In this document: piece by piece, positions 28,110 to 36,904 of the stretch
Layout: each line of letters opens with the position of its first letter
Position numbering within the stretch: the stretch's first letter is position 1
Source: CATQHW01 sp965215345
Lineage (GTDB): Bacteria > Spirochaetota > Spirochaetia > SZUA-6 > Bin103
Assembly: GCA_965215345.1 (NCBI GenBank)
Contig: CBDCDL010000002.1
Coordinates: forward strand, 1,922,001-1,986,000
Reading direction: 5' to 3'
Length of the DNA stretch: 64,000 nt
Notes under the pieces: model-generated
What the model was told of the DNA's origin: nothing
Databases searched by the model: none
What the model saw: only the letters and a program-made list of their open reading frames with translations
Position numbers and translations under genes: made by a program

Positions 28110-29186
28110 CTACGAGCGATCGCCTTCGCTCGCCGCATCCTCCGGCCGCGACGAGTCCAGGAGCCGGCAGAGCCGGGAGGCCGCGGCGATGGCGGCTGCC
28201 GCATCCGGCATCGCCGGCTCTGTGGTGCGCTGGCCGCGCCGGGAGGGCTGCAGCAGCGCGGCCACGCCGTCGAGTATTCCCGATCGCGCGTAGCCGCCCT
28301 CCAGGGTCGCCGCCCAGGGAACGCCGAGCTCGCCGAGCAGCGCGAACAGCCGGCCGAACACATCGCGCAGCCCGGCGGCGCTGAGCTGCATGCCGGCCAG
28401 AGGATCGGCCGCATGCGCGTCGAAGCCCGCCGACACGATCACCAGATCGGGGCGCCAGGAGCGCACCAGCGGCGCCACCACCTCCTCCATCGCCAGCGCA
28501 TACTCGGCGTCGCCGCAGCCGGCCGGCAGCGGCACGTTGACCGTGTACCCGCGACCGGCGCCGCTGCCGGTCTGGTCCGCGGCGCCGCTGATCCACGGGT
28601 ACCACGGGTACTGGTGCAGCGATACGTAGAGCACGTCGGGGCGCGCGTAGAAGATCTCCTGCGTGCCGTTGCCGTGGTGGACGTCCGGGTCGAAGATCAG
28701 CACCCGGCGGCAGCCGAGGTCGGCGATCGCCGCTGCGGCCGCAACGGCGGCGTTGTTGAACACGCAGAAGCCCATGGCGCGCTCCGACTCGGCGTGGTGG
28801 CCGGGCGGCCGGGTGAGGCAGACGGCGCCGGACGCGTCGCCGGCGAGCACGGCCCGCACCGCCTCGATCGCTCCCTGCGCCGCCAAGCGCGCCGCCTCGA
28901 TGCTGTGCGGGCCGATGCGGGTGTCCGGGTCCAGGACGGCGCTGCGGCCGGACATCCGCAGGAGGCGCTCCACGTAGTGCGGCGCATGCGCCAGACGGAG
29001 CCGGGACTCCTCGACGGGCTCCAGCCGATCGACGACCCGCAGTTCCGGCGCATCCGCAGCCTCTGCGGCGGCGACGGCGTCCATGGCGAACCGCAGCCGT
29101 TCGGGGCGCTCGGGGTGGCCGCCGCCCGCGTCGTGCAGGGCGCAGCGCGGGTCGGTGAGCACCAGCAGCGGGGACACGTCCATCAT
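28110..29186 (-). CDS. Histone deacetylase-family amidohydrolase (AcuC/HDAH-like)
   Basis: A 358-residue member of the arginase/deacetylase superfamily. It contains the HDAC active-site residues: RPPGHHAE with the histidine pair, FDPDVHHGNGTQ with zinc ligands Asp/His, SAGFDAHAADPLAG with the third ligand aspartate, and LEGGYA with glycines of the rim. Bacterial members deacetylate acetylpolyamines, acetyl-lysine or other amides. The exact substrate cannot be told. It reads away from the ferredoxin genes on the opposite strand. Confidence 0.9.
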   Translation of the reverse strand: MMDVSPLLVLTDPRCALHDAGGGHPERPERLRFAMDAVAAAEAADAPELRVVDRLEPVEESRLRLAHAPHYVERLLRMSGRSAVLDPDTRIGPHSIEAARLAAQGAIEAVRAVLAGDASGAVCLTRPPGHHAESERAMGFCVFNNAAVAAAAAIADLGCRRVLIFDPDVHHGNGTQEIFYARPDVLYVSLHQYPWYPWISGAADQTGSGAGRGYTVNVPLPAGCGDAEYALAMEEVVAPLVRSWRPDLVIVSAGFDAHAADPLAGMQLSAAGLRDVFGRLFALLGELGVPWAATLEGGYARSGILDGVAALLQPSRRGQRTTEPAMPDAAAAIAAASRLCRLLDSSRPEDAASEGDRS

Positions 29187-29244
29187 CTTGACGTGCCTTC
29201 GGGGGGCTGCCTATCTTGCTGCCAAGTTAGCGCGAGGAAGTTTC

Positions 29245-29499
29245 ATGGCCTACATCATCACCGAACCCTGCATCGGCACCTGCGACACCTCCTGCGTCGA
29301 AGTCTGCCCGGTCGACTGCATCCACCCCTCGGAGGGGTACGACGATCCGGAAGGCAAGATGCTGTACATCGACCCCGACGAGTGCATCGACTGCGCCGCC
29401 TGCGTGCCGGAGTGCCCGGTCGACGCCATCTTCGAGGAGAGCGAAGTCCCCGACGAGTGGCAGAAGTACATCGAGATCAACGCGGACTACTTCAAGTAA
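29245..29499 (+). CDS. Bacterial-type ferredoxin with two clusters
   Basis: An 84-residue ferredoxin starting at ATG 29245 after GAGGAAG. Cysteines are arranged CIGTCDTSCVEVCP and CIDCAACVPECP. The first motif (C-x3-C-x3-C-x3-CP) differs from plain C-x2-C-x2-C and resembles the seven-iron or FdxA-like class, so a [3Fe-4S] or unusual [4Fe-4S] first cluster is possible. It heads a run of redox genes: second ferredoxin 23 bases downstream, then a membrane protein. Confidence 0.88.
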   Translation: MAYIITEPCIGTCDTSCVEVCPVDCIHPSEGYDDPEGKMLYIDPDECIDCAACVPECPVDAIFEESEVPDEWQKYIEINADYFK

Positions 29500-29522
29500 C
29501 CGGCTGAGGAAGGGTAGCGGTC

Positions 29523-29867
29523 ATGGCCAAACGCCGCCGGGCGGAGTTCTACAAGTCGATCCCGGAGCTCCCCAAGGCCATGCAGACCAAGAAGCGCAAG
29601 CCGAAGCTGATGGCGGTGGTCGATGAGGACAACTGCACCGGCTGCCAGGTGTGCGTGCCGTTCTGCCCGGTCGACTGCATTGAGGCGGTGCCGGAAGAGA
29701 AGTACGGCATCCCGATCCCGCCCGTGCAGATCCGCTTCAACGAATGCATCGGCTGCCAGATCTGCGCCCGCGTGTGCACGCAGCTCACCTGGGACGCGAT
29801 CGACATGCTGCCGATTGTGGAGTTCGAGAAGACCTACCAGATCGAGATCGGCCAGACCGCTGATTGA
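29523..29867 (+). CDS. Second 2[4Fe-4S] ferredoxin with basic N-terminal extension
   Basis: A 114-residue protein with clusters CTGCQVCVPFCPVDCIE and CIGCQICARVCTQ. The second set ends CTQ instead of CP. About 30 basic residues (MAKRRRAEFYKSIPELPKAM...) precede the fold and could bind a partner or the membrane. ATG 29523 lies behind GGAAGGGTAGCGG. It sits between the first ferredoxin and a polytopic membrane protein, and a ferredoxin-NADP reductase gene follows within 1 kb, so the group looks like an electron-transfer module. Confidence 0.85.
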   Translation: MAKRRRAEFYKSIPELPKAMQTKKRKPKLMAVVDEDNCTGCQVCVPFCPVDCIEAVPEEKYGIPIPPVQIRFNECIGCQICARVCTQLTWDAIDMLPIVEFEKTYQIEIGQTAD

Positions 29868-29888
29868 TCCGCCGCATCGGAGACGCCG

Positions 29889-30419
29889 ATGTGGCTCTTC
29901 CTCTACACGTGCTACGCCCTGATCGCTGTCACCGGAGCGTTGCTCACCGCCGCCGTGGTGCAGGGGTTCGCCGGCATCCAGGTGCTGGGCGCCGGCCATC
30001 CGGCGTTCGGGTTCTTCACGACCATCGTCTTTCTGCTGACGCAGACCGCGGTCATCTTCTTCTTCGTCACCACCGGCGTGAGCGTGCGCGACTTCGTGCG
30101 CGAGCGCGGGCTCGGCCCGGACCTGATCCAGCGCTCGCGCCGCGCCCACGGACGGGTGTCGGGGCAGACGACGCTCAGCCTTCCGCTGGTGATGGCCACC
30201 GCCATCTCCGGCGGTGCGTCGGCAGCCGCCGCGATACCGCGCTGGACGCACCTCGCCGTGGTGGCACTCACGTACGCGCACTTCCTGATGCTGGTGGTGA
30301 TGCAGCACCGCGCCTTCCGCACGCAGACCGCCATCGTCGTGGAGATGGCCGGGCTGGCACGTGATTCAGAGGGTGAGGACGGAGATGACGACGACGGCTC
30401 CGGCGCCGAGCAGCAGTAG
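29889..30419 (+). CDS. Membrane protein next to the ferredoxins
   Basis: A 176-residue protein with about four hydrophobic helices (starting WLFLYTCYALIAVTGALL; FFTTIVFLLTQTAVIFFFV; SLPLVMATAIS; HLAVVALTYAHFLMLVVM) and an acidic, probably disordered tail (DSEGEDGDDDDGSG). I do not recognise the family. Histidines in membrane-side positions (HGR, THLAVV, AHFLML) could bind haem, but this is speculation. Position immediately after two ferredoxins suggests electron transfer to or from the membrane. Its last codons overlap the convergent small gene at 30366. Confidence 0.65.
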   Translation: MWLFLYTCYALIAVTGALLTAAVVQGFAGIQVLGAGHPAFGFFTTIVFLLTQTAVIFFFVTTGVSVRDFVRERGLGPDLIQRSRRAHGRVSGQTTLSLPLVMATAISGGASAAAAIPRWTHLAVVALTYAHFLMLVVMQHRAFRTQTAIVVEMAGLARDSEGEDGDDDDGSGAEQQ

Positions 30420-30503
30420 CGCGAAGGCCGCCGTGACCAGCACGATGCGGCGGAAGCCGCTGGCCCCGGCGTCGAACTTGAGCACGGTGCGGCGGTCGGT
30501 CAT
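30366..30503 (-). CDS. 45-residue single-span membrane protein
   Basis: From ATG 30503 the frame encodes MTDRRTVLKFDAGASGFRR followed by one hydrophobic helix (IVLVTAAFALLLLGAGAVVV) and a short end. GGAGAC lies 9 bases upstream. It follows the 51-residue gene by 13 bases, so the two are likely cotranscribed. No family is recognised. The 3' end overlaps the convergent membrane-protein gene by 54 bases. Confidence 0.5.
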   Translation of the reverse strand: MTDRRTVLKFDAGASGFRRIVLVTAAFALLLLGAGAVVVISVLTL

Positions 30504-30516
30504 GCTTGGTCTCCGG

Positions 30517-30672
30517 TCATCGCTTGAGCCGCTGCATGAGCCAGCCGGCCATGAAGATGGCCGCGCCGATCGCAACGTCGCGGCCACGCAGCGGCTCGGG
30601 CAGCGTCAGCACGAAGCTGAGGGCAAGAAAGCTCAGGCCGAGCCCCTGCACGATCTTGGCGACGATGAGCAT
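30517..30672 (-). CDS. 51-residue two-helix membrane protein
   Basis: From ATG 30672 the frame reads MLIVAKIVQGLGLSFLALSF, a Pro/Arg turn (TLPEPLRGRD), then VAIGAAIFMAGWLMQRLKR. This is two short hydrophobic segments with a positively charged end. It is divergent from the ferredoxin-NADP reductase gene, with about 26 bases between their starts. No family is recognised, but reading-frame quality and the ribosome site of the following gene support expression. Confidence 0.5.
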   Translation of the reverse strand: MLIVAKIVQGLGLSFLALSFVLTLPEPLRGRDVAIGAAIFMAGWLMQRLKR

Positions 30673-30698
30673 TGGCCCATTATGATACGGAGGAACGG

Positions 30699-32063
30699 AT
30701 GAGCGACACAGGACGGCGCGTAGCGATCGTGGGCTCCGGCCCCAGCGGCTTCTATGCAGCGGAGGTTCTGCTGAAGGACGAACGGAACCTGCAGGTGGAC
30801 ATCATCGACCGCCTGCCCACCCCCTTCGGGCTGGTGCGGGGCGGCGTGGCCCCCGACCATCAGAAGATCAAGAACGTGATTCGCATCTACGAGCGAACGG
30901 CCGGCAACAACCGCTGCAGCTTCATCGGCAACGTGATGGTCGGCCGCGACGTGGGCGTCGCCGACCTGCAGCGCTTCTACGACGCGGTTGTGTTCACCTG
31001 CGGTGCGGAGACCGACCGCACGCTCGACATCCCCGGCATCGACCTGCCCGGCAGCCACACCGCCACCGCGTTCGTGGGCTGGTACAACGGCCACCCCGAC
31101 TACCGCGACCTGAGCTTCGACCTCTCCGGCGAGGCGGCTGTCGTCATCGGCCAGGGCAACGTCGCGGTCGACGTGACCCGCATCCTGGCCAAGACCGTGG
31201 ATGAGCTGGCCGACACCGACATCGCCGCCCACGCCCTGGAGGCGCTGGCGGAGAGCAAGGTGCGCGAGGTGCACATGGTCGGCCGCCGCGGCCCGGTGCA
31301 GGCGGCCTTCACCAGCAAGGAGATCCGCGAGCTCGGCGAGTTGGGCGACTGCGCGCTGCACTTCAACGACCAGGCCGATTTCGACCTCGGCCCGTGCTGC
31401 CGGGCGGAGCTCGACGAGGCCGGCAACACCGACGCGCAGCGCAACTGGAAGGCGCTGGGCGAGCTGCGCGAGGCGGGGCCGGCGAGCGGCTGCTCGAAGC
31501 GGATCGTCGTCCACTTCTTCCGCAGCCCCAAGGAGCTCACCGGCAACGGCCAGGTGCAGCGGCTGACCCTGGAGAAGAACCGCCTGGCCGGCGACGCCGG
31601 CGACCAGTGGGCGGAGGGCACCGGCGAGACCGTGCAGATGGACTGCGGGCTGTTCTTCCGCAGCGTCGGCTATCGCGGCGTGCCGATCGAGGGGTTGCCG
31701 TTCGACGACCGCCGCGGGGTGTTCCCCAACCAGGGCGGGCGCATCACCGCCGACGGCGCGGTGGCGCCGGGCCTGTACGCCGCCGGCTGGATCAAGCGCG
31801 GCCCCTCCGGCGTCATCGGCACCAACAAGCCGGACAGCACGGAGACCGCGCGGAACCTGCTGGCCGACCTCGACGGGCTTGCCGCGTGCGCCGTGCCCGA
31901 CACCGGCGCGCTGCTCGCGCAGCTCCGCGACGGCGGCGTGCGGCCGATCAGCTACGAGGACTGGCGCGCCATCGACGCCGCCGAGGTCGCGCGCGGCGCC
32001 GCCGCCGGCAAGCCGCGGGAGAAGTTCACCCGCATCGAGGAGATGCTCGCCGTTCTCGACTGA
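30699..32063 (+). CDS. Ferredoxin/adrenodoxin-type NADP reductase (FprA family)
   Basis: A 454-residue flavoprotein of the adrenodoxin-reductase/FprA class, which moves electrons between NADPH and ferredoxins. Motifs: VAIVGSGPSGFYAAEVLL for FAD, DRLPTPFGLVRGGVAPDHQ characteristic of the class, IGQGNVAVDVTRIL for NADPH, GRRGPVQAAFTSKEIREL, and the C-terminal GWIKRGPSGVIGTNK. ATG 30699 follows ACGGAGGAACGG. The two ferredoxins at 29.2-29.9 kb are obvious partners. Confidence 0.93.
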   Translation: MSDTGRRVAIVGSGPSGFYAAEVLLKDERNLQVDIIDRLPTPFGLVRGGVAPDHQKIKNVIRIYERTAGNNRCSFIGNVMVGRDVGVADLQRFYDAVVFTCGAETDRTLDIPGIDLPGSHTATAFVGWYNGHPDYRDLSFDLSGEAAVVIGQGNVAVDVTRILAKTVDELADTDIAAHALEALAESKVREVHMVGRRGPVQAAFTSKEIRELGELGDCALHFNDQADFDLGPCCRAELDEAGNTDAQRNWKALGELREAGPASGCSKRIVVHFFRSPKELTGNGQVQRLTLEKNRLAGDAGDQWAEGTGETVQMDCGLFFRSVGYRGVPIEGLPFDDRRGVFPNQGGRITADGAVAPGLYAAGWIKRGPSGVIGTNKPDSTETARNLLADLDGLAACAVPDTGALLAQLRDGGVRPISYEDWRAIDAAEVARGAAAGKPREKFTRIEEMLAVLD

Positions 32064-32088
32064 TCGCGTGGCCGTGCTACCGTACGGC

Positions 32089-33108
32089 ATGCCTGCCGAC
32101 GCCGACGCCGATCCGTATCGGCGCTCGATCATCATCGACTCGCTCAACATCAGCAACTGGCACAGCGCCAACGTGTTCGCCGACCTCCATGCCGGCGGCC
32201 TGACTGCCACCAGCGCCACGGTGGCCACGTGGGAGGGGTTCGTGGAGACCGCCGACGCGGTGGCCGCGTGGTACGAGCGCTTCCGTGCGCGCTCGGCGCA
32301 GATCCGGCCGGTGCGATCGGTTGCCGACATCCACGCCGCCAAGGCGGAGGGCCGGGTCGGCATCATCCTGAGCTTCCAGAACGCTACTCCGATCGAGAAC
32401 GACCTGCGCCGGCTGGAGCTGTTCGCGGACCTGGGCGTGCGCGTCATCCAGATCACCTACCACGAGCAGAACCTGCTGGGCGCCGGCTGCTACGAGGCGC
32501 ACGACGCCGGATTGACCAACTTCGGGCGCGACGCCGTGCGGGAGATGAACCGGCTGGGGATCCTGGCCGACCTGTCGCACGTCGGGCCGCGCACCACGCT
32601 GGACGTGATCGAGCACTCGGAGCGGCCGGTGGCCATGACGCACGCCAACTGCCGCGGCTACTACGACGTGCCGCGCAACAAGACCGACGAGGCGGTGCGC
32701 GCCTGCGCGGCGCGCGGCGGCGTGATCGGCGCCACGGCGATCACGAGCTTCCTGCGCTCGGGCGAGGCGTCGACCCTCGCCGACATGGTGGAGGCGATCG
32801 ACGACCTGGTGGAGCGCGCCGGCATCGACCACGTCGGCTTCGGCTCCGACTACACGCAGGACCAGCCGCGCGAGTTCTGGCGCTTCATCTCCTCGCAGCA
32901 GGGGACGAAGTTTCCCTCGACGTTCACGAAGCCCGACGTCGACTACACGACCATGCAGATGTATCCGAAGGGGCTGGAGACGCCGCGCGAGTTGCCCAAC
33001 CTGGCCACGGCGCTCATCCGACGCGGCTATGCGCCAGCGGACGTCGCCAAGGTGCTGGGCGGCAACTGGCTGCGGCTGTTCGGAGAGGTGTGGCATGGAG
33101 ACGCGTAG
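32089..33108 (+). CDS. Peptidase M19 (membrane dipeptidase) homologue with altered metal site
   Basis: A 339-residue TIM-barrel protein of the renal dipeptidase superfamily: RLELFADLGVRVIQITYHEQN, GLTNFGRDAVREMNRLGILADLSHVG, VAMTHANCRGYYDVPRN, and VGFGSDYTQDQ. The N-terminal HxD metal pair of classical M19 enzymes is replaced by IIDSLNISNW, and the usual bridging glutamate segment reads SFQNATP. A subfamily with these changes exists, so activity may differ from dipeptide hydrolysis. ATG 32089 is chosen; GTG 32068 in frame is an alternative. It follows the reductase gene closely. Confidence 0.8.
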   Translation: MPADADADPYRRSIIIDSLNISNWHSANVFADLHAGGLTATSATVATWEGFVETADAVAAWYERFRARSAQIRPVRSVADIHAAKAEGRVGIILSFQNATPIENDLRRLELFADLGVRVIQITYHEQNLLGAGCYEAHDAGLTNFGRDAVREMNRLGILADLSHVGPRTTLDVIEHSERPVAMTHANCRGYYDVPRNKTDEAVRACAARGGVIGATAITSFLRSGEASTLADMVEAIDDLVERAGIDHVGFGSDYTQDQPREFWRFISSQQGTKFPSTFTKPDVDYTTMQMYPKGLETPRELPNLATALIRRGYAPADVAKVLGGNWLRLFGEVWHGDA

Positions 33109-33157
33109 GCTCGGTCCGACCGATCTGCTGGACGACGACCGATTTCAGCAGACATGA
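33095..33157 (+). pseudogene. Possible 20-codon stub of a downstream gene
   Basis: ATG 33095 has a strong GGAGAGG ribosome site and overlaps the end of the dipeptidase gene. It encodes METRRLGPTDLLDDDRFQQT then stops. METRRLGxTDL resembles the N-terminus of aldo/keto reductases, so this may be the stub of a lost gene. The evidence is slight. Confidence 0.25.
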
Positions 33158-33184
33158 CGCGCTACGCGAGGTCGCAGGGAACGG

Positions 33185-34351
33185 TTACAGCGGCATCTCC
33201 AGGATCGTGTAGGTCTTCGAGGGCGTGGCGTTCATCATGTCGAGCATGCGCAGCACCGGGTCGTTGTCCTCGAGTACGTAGCCGACGTCGCAATACTCGT
33301 AGCCGTGCTGCTGGGTGTAGATCTTCTGCTTCCAGAGCAGCAGGCCCTCGAGTCCCCGGTTGCGGAACTTCTTCTTCACCCCGAGGTACCCGAACCGCAT
33401 CCCCGTGATGCTGCCCTTGGTGAGCAGCATGCGCGCCGCCCGCCACAGCTCGAAACGCGGGAACAGCCGGGACGGCCGCAGGCGGTCCAGGATGTTGGGG
33501 ACCGCTCCGAAGAAGGCGGCGGGCTCGCCCCGGCAGTAGGCGATCGAGAACTGGCCGCGGTCCACGATGAGTTGCTCGTCGTCGATGATCTTGAAGAACT
33601 CCTCGGCCCGGTACGGGACGAACCCCCAGTTGTCGTTCCAGGCGTCGTTGTAGATGTCCAGCATCTCCCGCTTGCGCTCCGCGAGCGGCCGCTCGCCCCA
33701 GGTCTCGAACACCACGCCGCCGCGTTGCTGGACGATGTCCGACACCCGTTGCAGTTTCGCCTCCATGGGCACATGCACGGGCACCTCCCAGGAGCGCACC
33801 CGCTTGAGGGGGCGCAGGCCGGCGGCGGTCAGCAGCTCGAGATAGTACGGCTTGTTGTAGTGGTAGTAGACGACCGGGCGGGAATCGAACCCCTCGGTCA
33901 GCACGCCCGGCGTGGCCTGGTTGACCGGCAGGTTCTGCGGCCCGCGCATCGTCTCCATGCCGCGCTCACGCAGCCAGTCGCCGGCCGCCCGCAGCAGGCC
34001 GTCGGCCACCTCCCGGTCGTCGATGGACTCGAAGCAGCCGAAGAAGCCGGTCCGCTCGTTCCAGTGGGCATTGTGGTCGTCGTTGACGAAGGCGAAGCAG
34101 CGTCCTGCCGGCCGGCGCCGGTCGTCGTAGGCCATGAAGAAGGCGATGGACGCGTGCTGGAGGAACAGCGAGCGCGGCTCGAAGTAGCCGTCGATGCCCA
34201 GCAGGCGGAAGCCCAGGTACTCGTAGTCGAGCAGCGGGACGTACTGCGGATCGTCGCGATAGTGGCTCCAGTGGAAGTCCACGAAGGCGCGCAGCCCGGC
34301 GCGGGCGCCGGGATCGGTGTTGGCGAAGCGCTCGATGTCGATCCCGGCCAT
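33185..34351 (-). CDS. GNAT-like acyltransferase-fold protein (YghO-like)
   Basis: A 388-residue protein with two GNAT-like halves, similar in pattern to the uncharacterised YghO family: FVDFHWSHYRDDPQYVPLL at the start, GFFGCFESIDDREVADGLL, MRGPQNLPVNQATPGVL, NDNWGFVPYRAEEF, and IDRGQFSIAY-like sequence before the C-terminal LGVKKKFRNRGLEGLL, where the acetyl-CoA loop is expected. Substrate unknown. ATG 34351 with AGGTGATGGC upstream is preferred. It is convergent with the dipeptidase gene. Confidence 0.7.
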   Translation of the reverse strand: MAGIDIERFANTDPGARAGLRAFVDFHWSHYRDDPQYVPLLDYEYLGFRLLGIDGYFEPRSLFLQHASIAFFMAYDDRRRPAGRCFAFVNDDHNAHWNERTGFFGCFESIDDREVADGLLRAAGDWLRERGMETMRGPQNLPVNQATPGVLTEGFDSRPVVYYHYNKPYYLELLTAAGLRPLKRVRSWEVPVHVPMEAKLQRVSDIVQQRGGVVFETWGERPLAERKREMLDIYNDAWNDNWGFVPYRAEEFFKIIDDEQLIVDRGQFSIAYCRGEPAAFFGAVPNILDRLRPSRLFPRFELWRAARMLLTKGSITGMRFGYLGVKKKFRNRGLEGLLLWKQKIYTQQHGYEYCDVGYVLEDNDPVLRMLDMMNATPSKTYTILEMPL

Positions 34352-34451
34352 GCCATCACCTATAGGCGAATGGCGAGACGCAAGGCAAGGATGGGCAAGG
34401 CGAGTCCGGATGACTCGGCTTTGCCGGCGCAAGGGGCTATCATCGGCGCCG

Positions 34452-35486
34452 ATGTCCGCCATGGCGCCGCCGGCGACCGTACCGCTCGCTGACGGCGCAG
34501 ACCTGAGCGTCGAGCTCCTGCGGCGGCCGGTGGCGCCGGCCGACCAGCTCCGCGTAACCGACCTCCTGGCAGCCGAATGGGAGCGCAGCGATGTCGAATG
34601 GCTGCCGTCGCTGCGCGGCGCCTACGCCGACACGCTCACGACGGTGACCGCGCTCGGCCGTTGCGCGGAGGTCGACGCCGGGACCGCCACGGTGTCGTTC
34701 GCGGTGGACGATCCCGAGATCGCAGTGGTGGAGAACGTGACCACCCTCGCCGAGCACCGGCGGCGCGGCATCGCCGCGGCGCTCACCGAGACGCTGGTGC
34801 GGATCGCCTTCGACGCCGGCTGTCGCCTCTGCTTCCTGGGCAACGGAGGACGCATCGGCCGACCGGCGGTGTACGACCGGATCGGCTTCGTGCGCACGGG
34901 AGCGATCATGCGCCGCGCCGCGCCCGGCTTCGAGGAGCACGAGCGGACGCTGTACGCGGCGGGCCAGGCGGTGTCGGTCAGGCCGGCCTGCTGGGGCGAC
35001 CTGCCCGGCGTGGCGGCGCTGGTCGCGCAGCCGCTGTCCACCCGCGTGCTGGACTACCAGCGCGGCATCGCCAGCGCCGCGTTCGCCCCGCCCGCGCGCT
35101 GCGTGTCGGCGTTCACCACCGTCCACTACGACACGCAGAGCCGCGGCGGCGTGATGCGGGTGCTCGCCGGTGCCGGCGCCAGCCGCGTGCTGGGGTTCGG
35201 CACCGTCGCGCCCGGCCCGGCGCCGCTGCGGAGCACGACCGCGGTGGTCGACCTGGTCGCTCACGACGCCTACGCCGGGCATGCCGGCGAGCTGCTGGCC
35301 GCGCTGACCGAGGACGGGCGCCGTCTGGGCGCAGCGCGCGCCGTCGCCTTCGTGGCGGAGCCCGATGCCGCCAAGCGGGAGCGATTCCTGGCCGCCGGCT
35401 ACCGGCCGGCCGGCTCGCTGCCGCGCGACCTCACCCTGGGCGACCGGCCCGCCGATGTCACCGTACTGGAGCACACCTATGACTGA
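34452..35486 (+). CDS. GNAT N-acetyltransferase family protein
   Basis: A 344-residue protein. The first half is a GNAT fold: VVENVTTLAEHRRRGIAAALTETLV gives strand 4 and the RxxGxA acetyl-CoA loop, followed by FLGNGGRIGRPAVYDRIGF. The second half looks like a degenerate second GNAT domain (VSVRPACWGDLPGVAALV ... AAGYRPAGSLPRDL). Its last 8 bases overlap the uxaC start, so it is probably in the uronate operon. Substrate unknown. Confidence 0.75.
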   Translation: MSAMAPPATVPLADGADLSVELLRRPVAPADQLRVTDLLAAEWERSDVEWLPSLRGAYADTLTTVTALGRCAEVDAGTATVSFAVDDPEIAVVENVTTLAEHRRRGIAAALTETLVRIAFDAGCRLCFLGNGGRIGRPAVYDRIGFVRTGAIMRRAAPGFEEHERTLYAAGQAVSVRPACWGDLPGVAALVAQPLSTRVLDYQRGIASAAFAPPARCVSAFTTVHYDTQSRGGVMRVLAGAGASRVLGFGTVAPGPAPLRSTTAVVDLVAHDAYAGHAGELLAALTEDGRRLGAARAVAFVAEPDAAKRERFLAAGYRPAGSLPRDLTLGDRPADVTVLEHTYD

Positions 35487-36903
35487 ACCGTTCCTGGGAC
35501 CCGATTTCCTGCTGCCGAACGAGTCGGCGCGCCGGCTGTACCGCGAGTATGCCGCCGACCAGCCGATCTTCGACTACCACTGCCACCTGCCGGTGCAGGA
35601 GATCGCCGACAATCGCGGATTTTCCACCATCACGGAGATATGGCTGGGCGGCGACCACTACAAGTGGCGGGCGATGCGGACGCTGGGAGTCGACGAGCGG
35701 TTGATCACCGGTGACGCCGGCGACTTCGAGAAGTTCGCGGCGTGGGCGGAGGCGGTGCCGTACACGGTGCGCAACCCGCTGTACCACTGGACGCACCTGG
35801 AGCTGCGCAGGCCGTTCGGAGTGGACGAGCTGCTGTCGCCCCGGACGGCCGAAGCGATCTACCGAGCCTGCAACGAACGGCTGAGGCAGCCGGAACTGCG
35901 CACGCACGGGTTGCTGCGCATGATGAACGTGCGGGTGGTCTGCACGACCGACGACCCGGCCGACAGCCTGGAACACCACGAGCGCATCCGGCAGGCAGGC
36001 GCGCCGTGCACGGTGGCGCCGGGCTTTCGCGCCGACCACGCCCTGGCCGTCGACGACCCGGAGCGGCTGAACGGCTGGCTGGCCGACTTGGGCCGGCGCG
36101 TCGGCAGGGAGATCGCCGACTACGAGGCGATGCTCGCCGCCCTGGCCGAGCGTCACGCGGACTTCCACGCCGCCGGCTGCCGGCTGTCCGATCACGGGCT
36201 GGAGGCGCTGGACGCCGAGCCGTACACGGCGCGGGAGGTGGAGGGGACCTTTCGCCGGGCCGTTCAGGGACAGGCGGCCGACCCGGAAGCGACCCGGAAG
36301 TACCGGAGTGCCGTTCTCTACGAGATGGCCTGCATGGACGCCGATGCCGGTTGGGTGCAGCAGTTCCACCTGGGCGCACTGCGCAACACCAACCGCCGCG
36401 GGTTCGACGCGCTCGGCCGGGACTCCGGCTACGACTCGATCGGCGACCCGCCGTCGGCGCGCTCGATGGCGCGGTTCTTCGACCGGCTTGAGCGTGCCGG
36501 CAAGCTGCCCAGGACGATCCTGTACAACCTGGACCCGGCGCAGAACGACCTGTTCGCGGCCATGATCGGCAACTTCCAGGGCCCGGATCCTCAAGGCAGG
36601 GCCGTGCGCGGGCGCATGCAGTTCGGGACCGCCTGGTGGTTCAACGATCAGATCGACGGTATGACGCGGCAGATGGAAGCGCTGTCCAACTGCGGCCTGC
36701 TGAGCTGCTTCGTGGGCATGGTGACCGACTCGCGCAGCTTCCTGTCCTACCCGCGGCATGACTACTTCCGCCGGCTGCTGTGCGGCATCCTGGGCGACGA
36801 GATCGAGCGGGGGCTCCTGCCGGCCGACTTCGAACTGCTCGGCGGCATCGTCGCCGACATCTGCTACGGCAACGCCGAACGCTATTTCGGGATCGAGTCC
36901 TGA
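35479..36903 (+). CDS. uxaC: Uronate isomerase
   Basis: UxaC converts glucuronate and galacturonate to fructuronate and tagaturonate. The 474-residue product shows FDYHCHLPVQEIADNR with the metal HxH, WLGGDHYKWRAMR, VRVVCTTDDPADSLEHH, LSDHGLEALD, and the C-terminal FVGMVTDSRSFLSYPRHDYFRRLLC. The length matches the family. It is followed after 1 base by the KDPG aldolase gene; the intermediate steps (reductase, dehydratase, kinase) are not in the window. Confidence 0.95.
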   Translation: MTEPFLGPDFLLPNESARRLYREYAADQPIFDYHCHLPVQEIADNRGFSTITEIWLGGDHYKWRAMRTLGVDERLITGDAGDFEKFAAWAEAVPYTVRNPLYHWTHLELRRPFGVDELLSPRTAEAIYRACNERLRQPELRTHGLLRMMNVRVVCTTDDPADSLEHHERIRQAGAPCTVAPGFRADHALAVDDPERLNGWLADLGRRVGREIADYEAMLAALAERHADFHAAGCRLSDHGLEALDAEPYTAREVEGTFRRAVQGQAADPEATRKYRSAVLYEMACMDADAGWVQQFHLGALRNTNRRGFDALGRDSGYDSIGDPPSARSMARFFDRLERAGKLPRTILYNLDPAQNDLFAAMIGNFQGPDPQGRAVRGRMQFGTAWWFNDQIDGMTRQMEALSNCGLLSCFVGMVTDSRSFLSYPRHDYFRRLLCGILGDEIERGLLPADFELLGGIVADICYGNAERYFGIES

Positions 36904-36904
36904 C

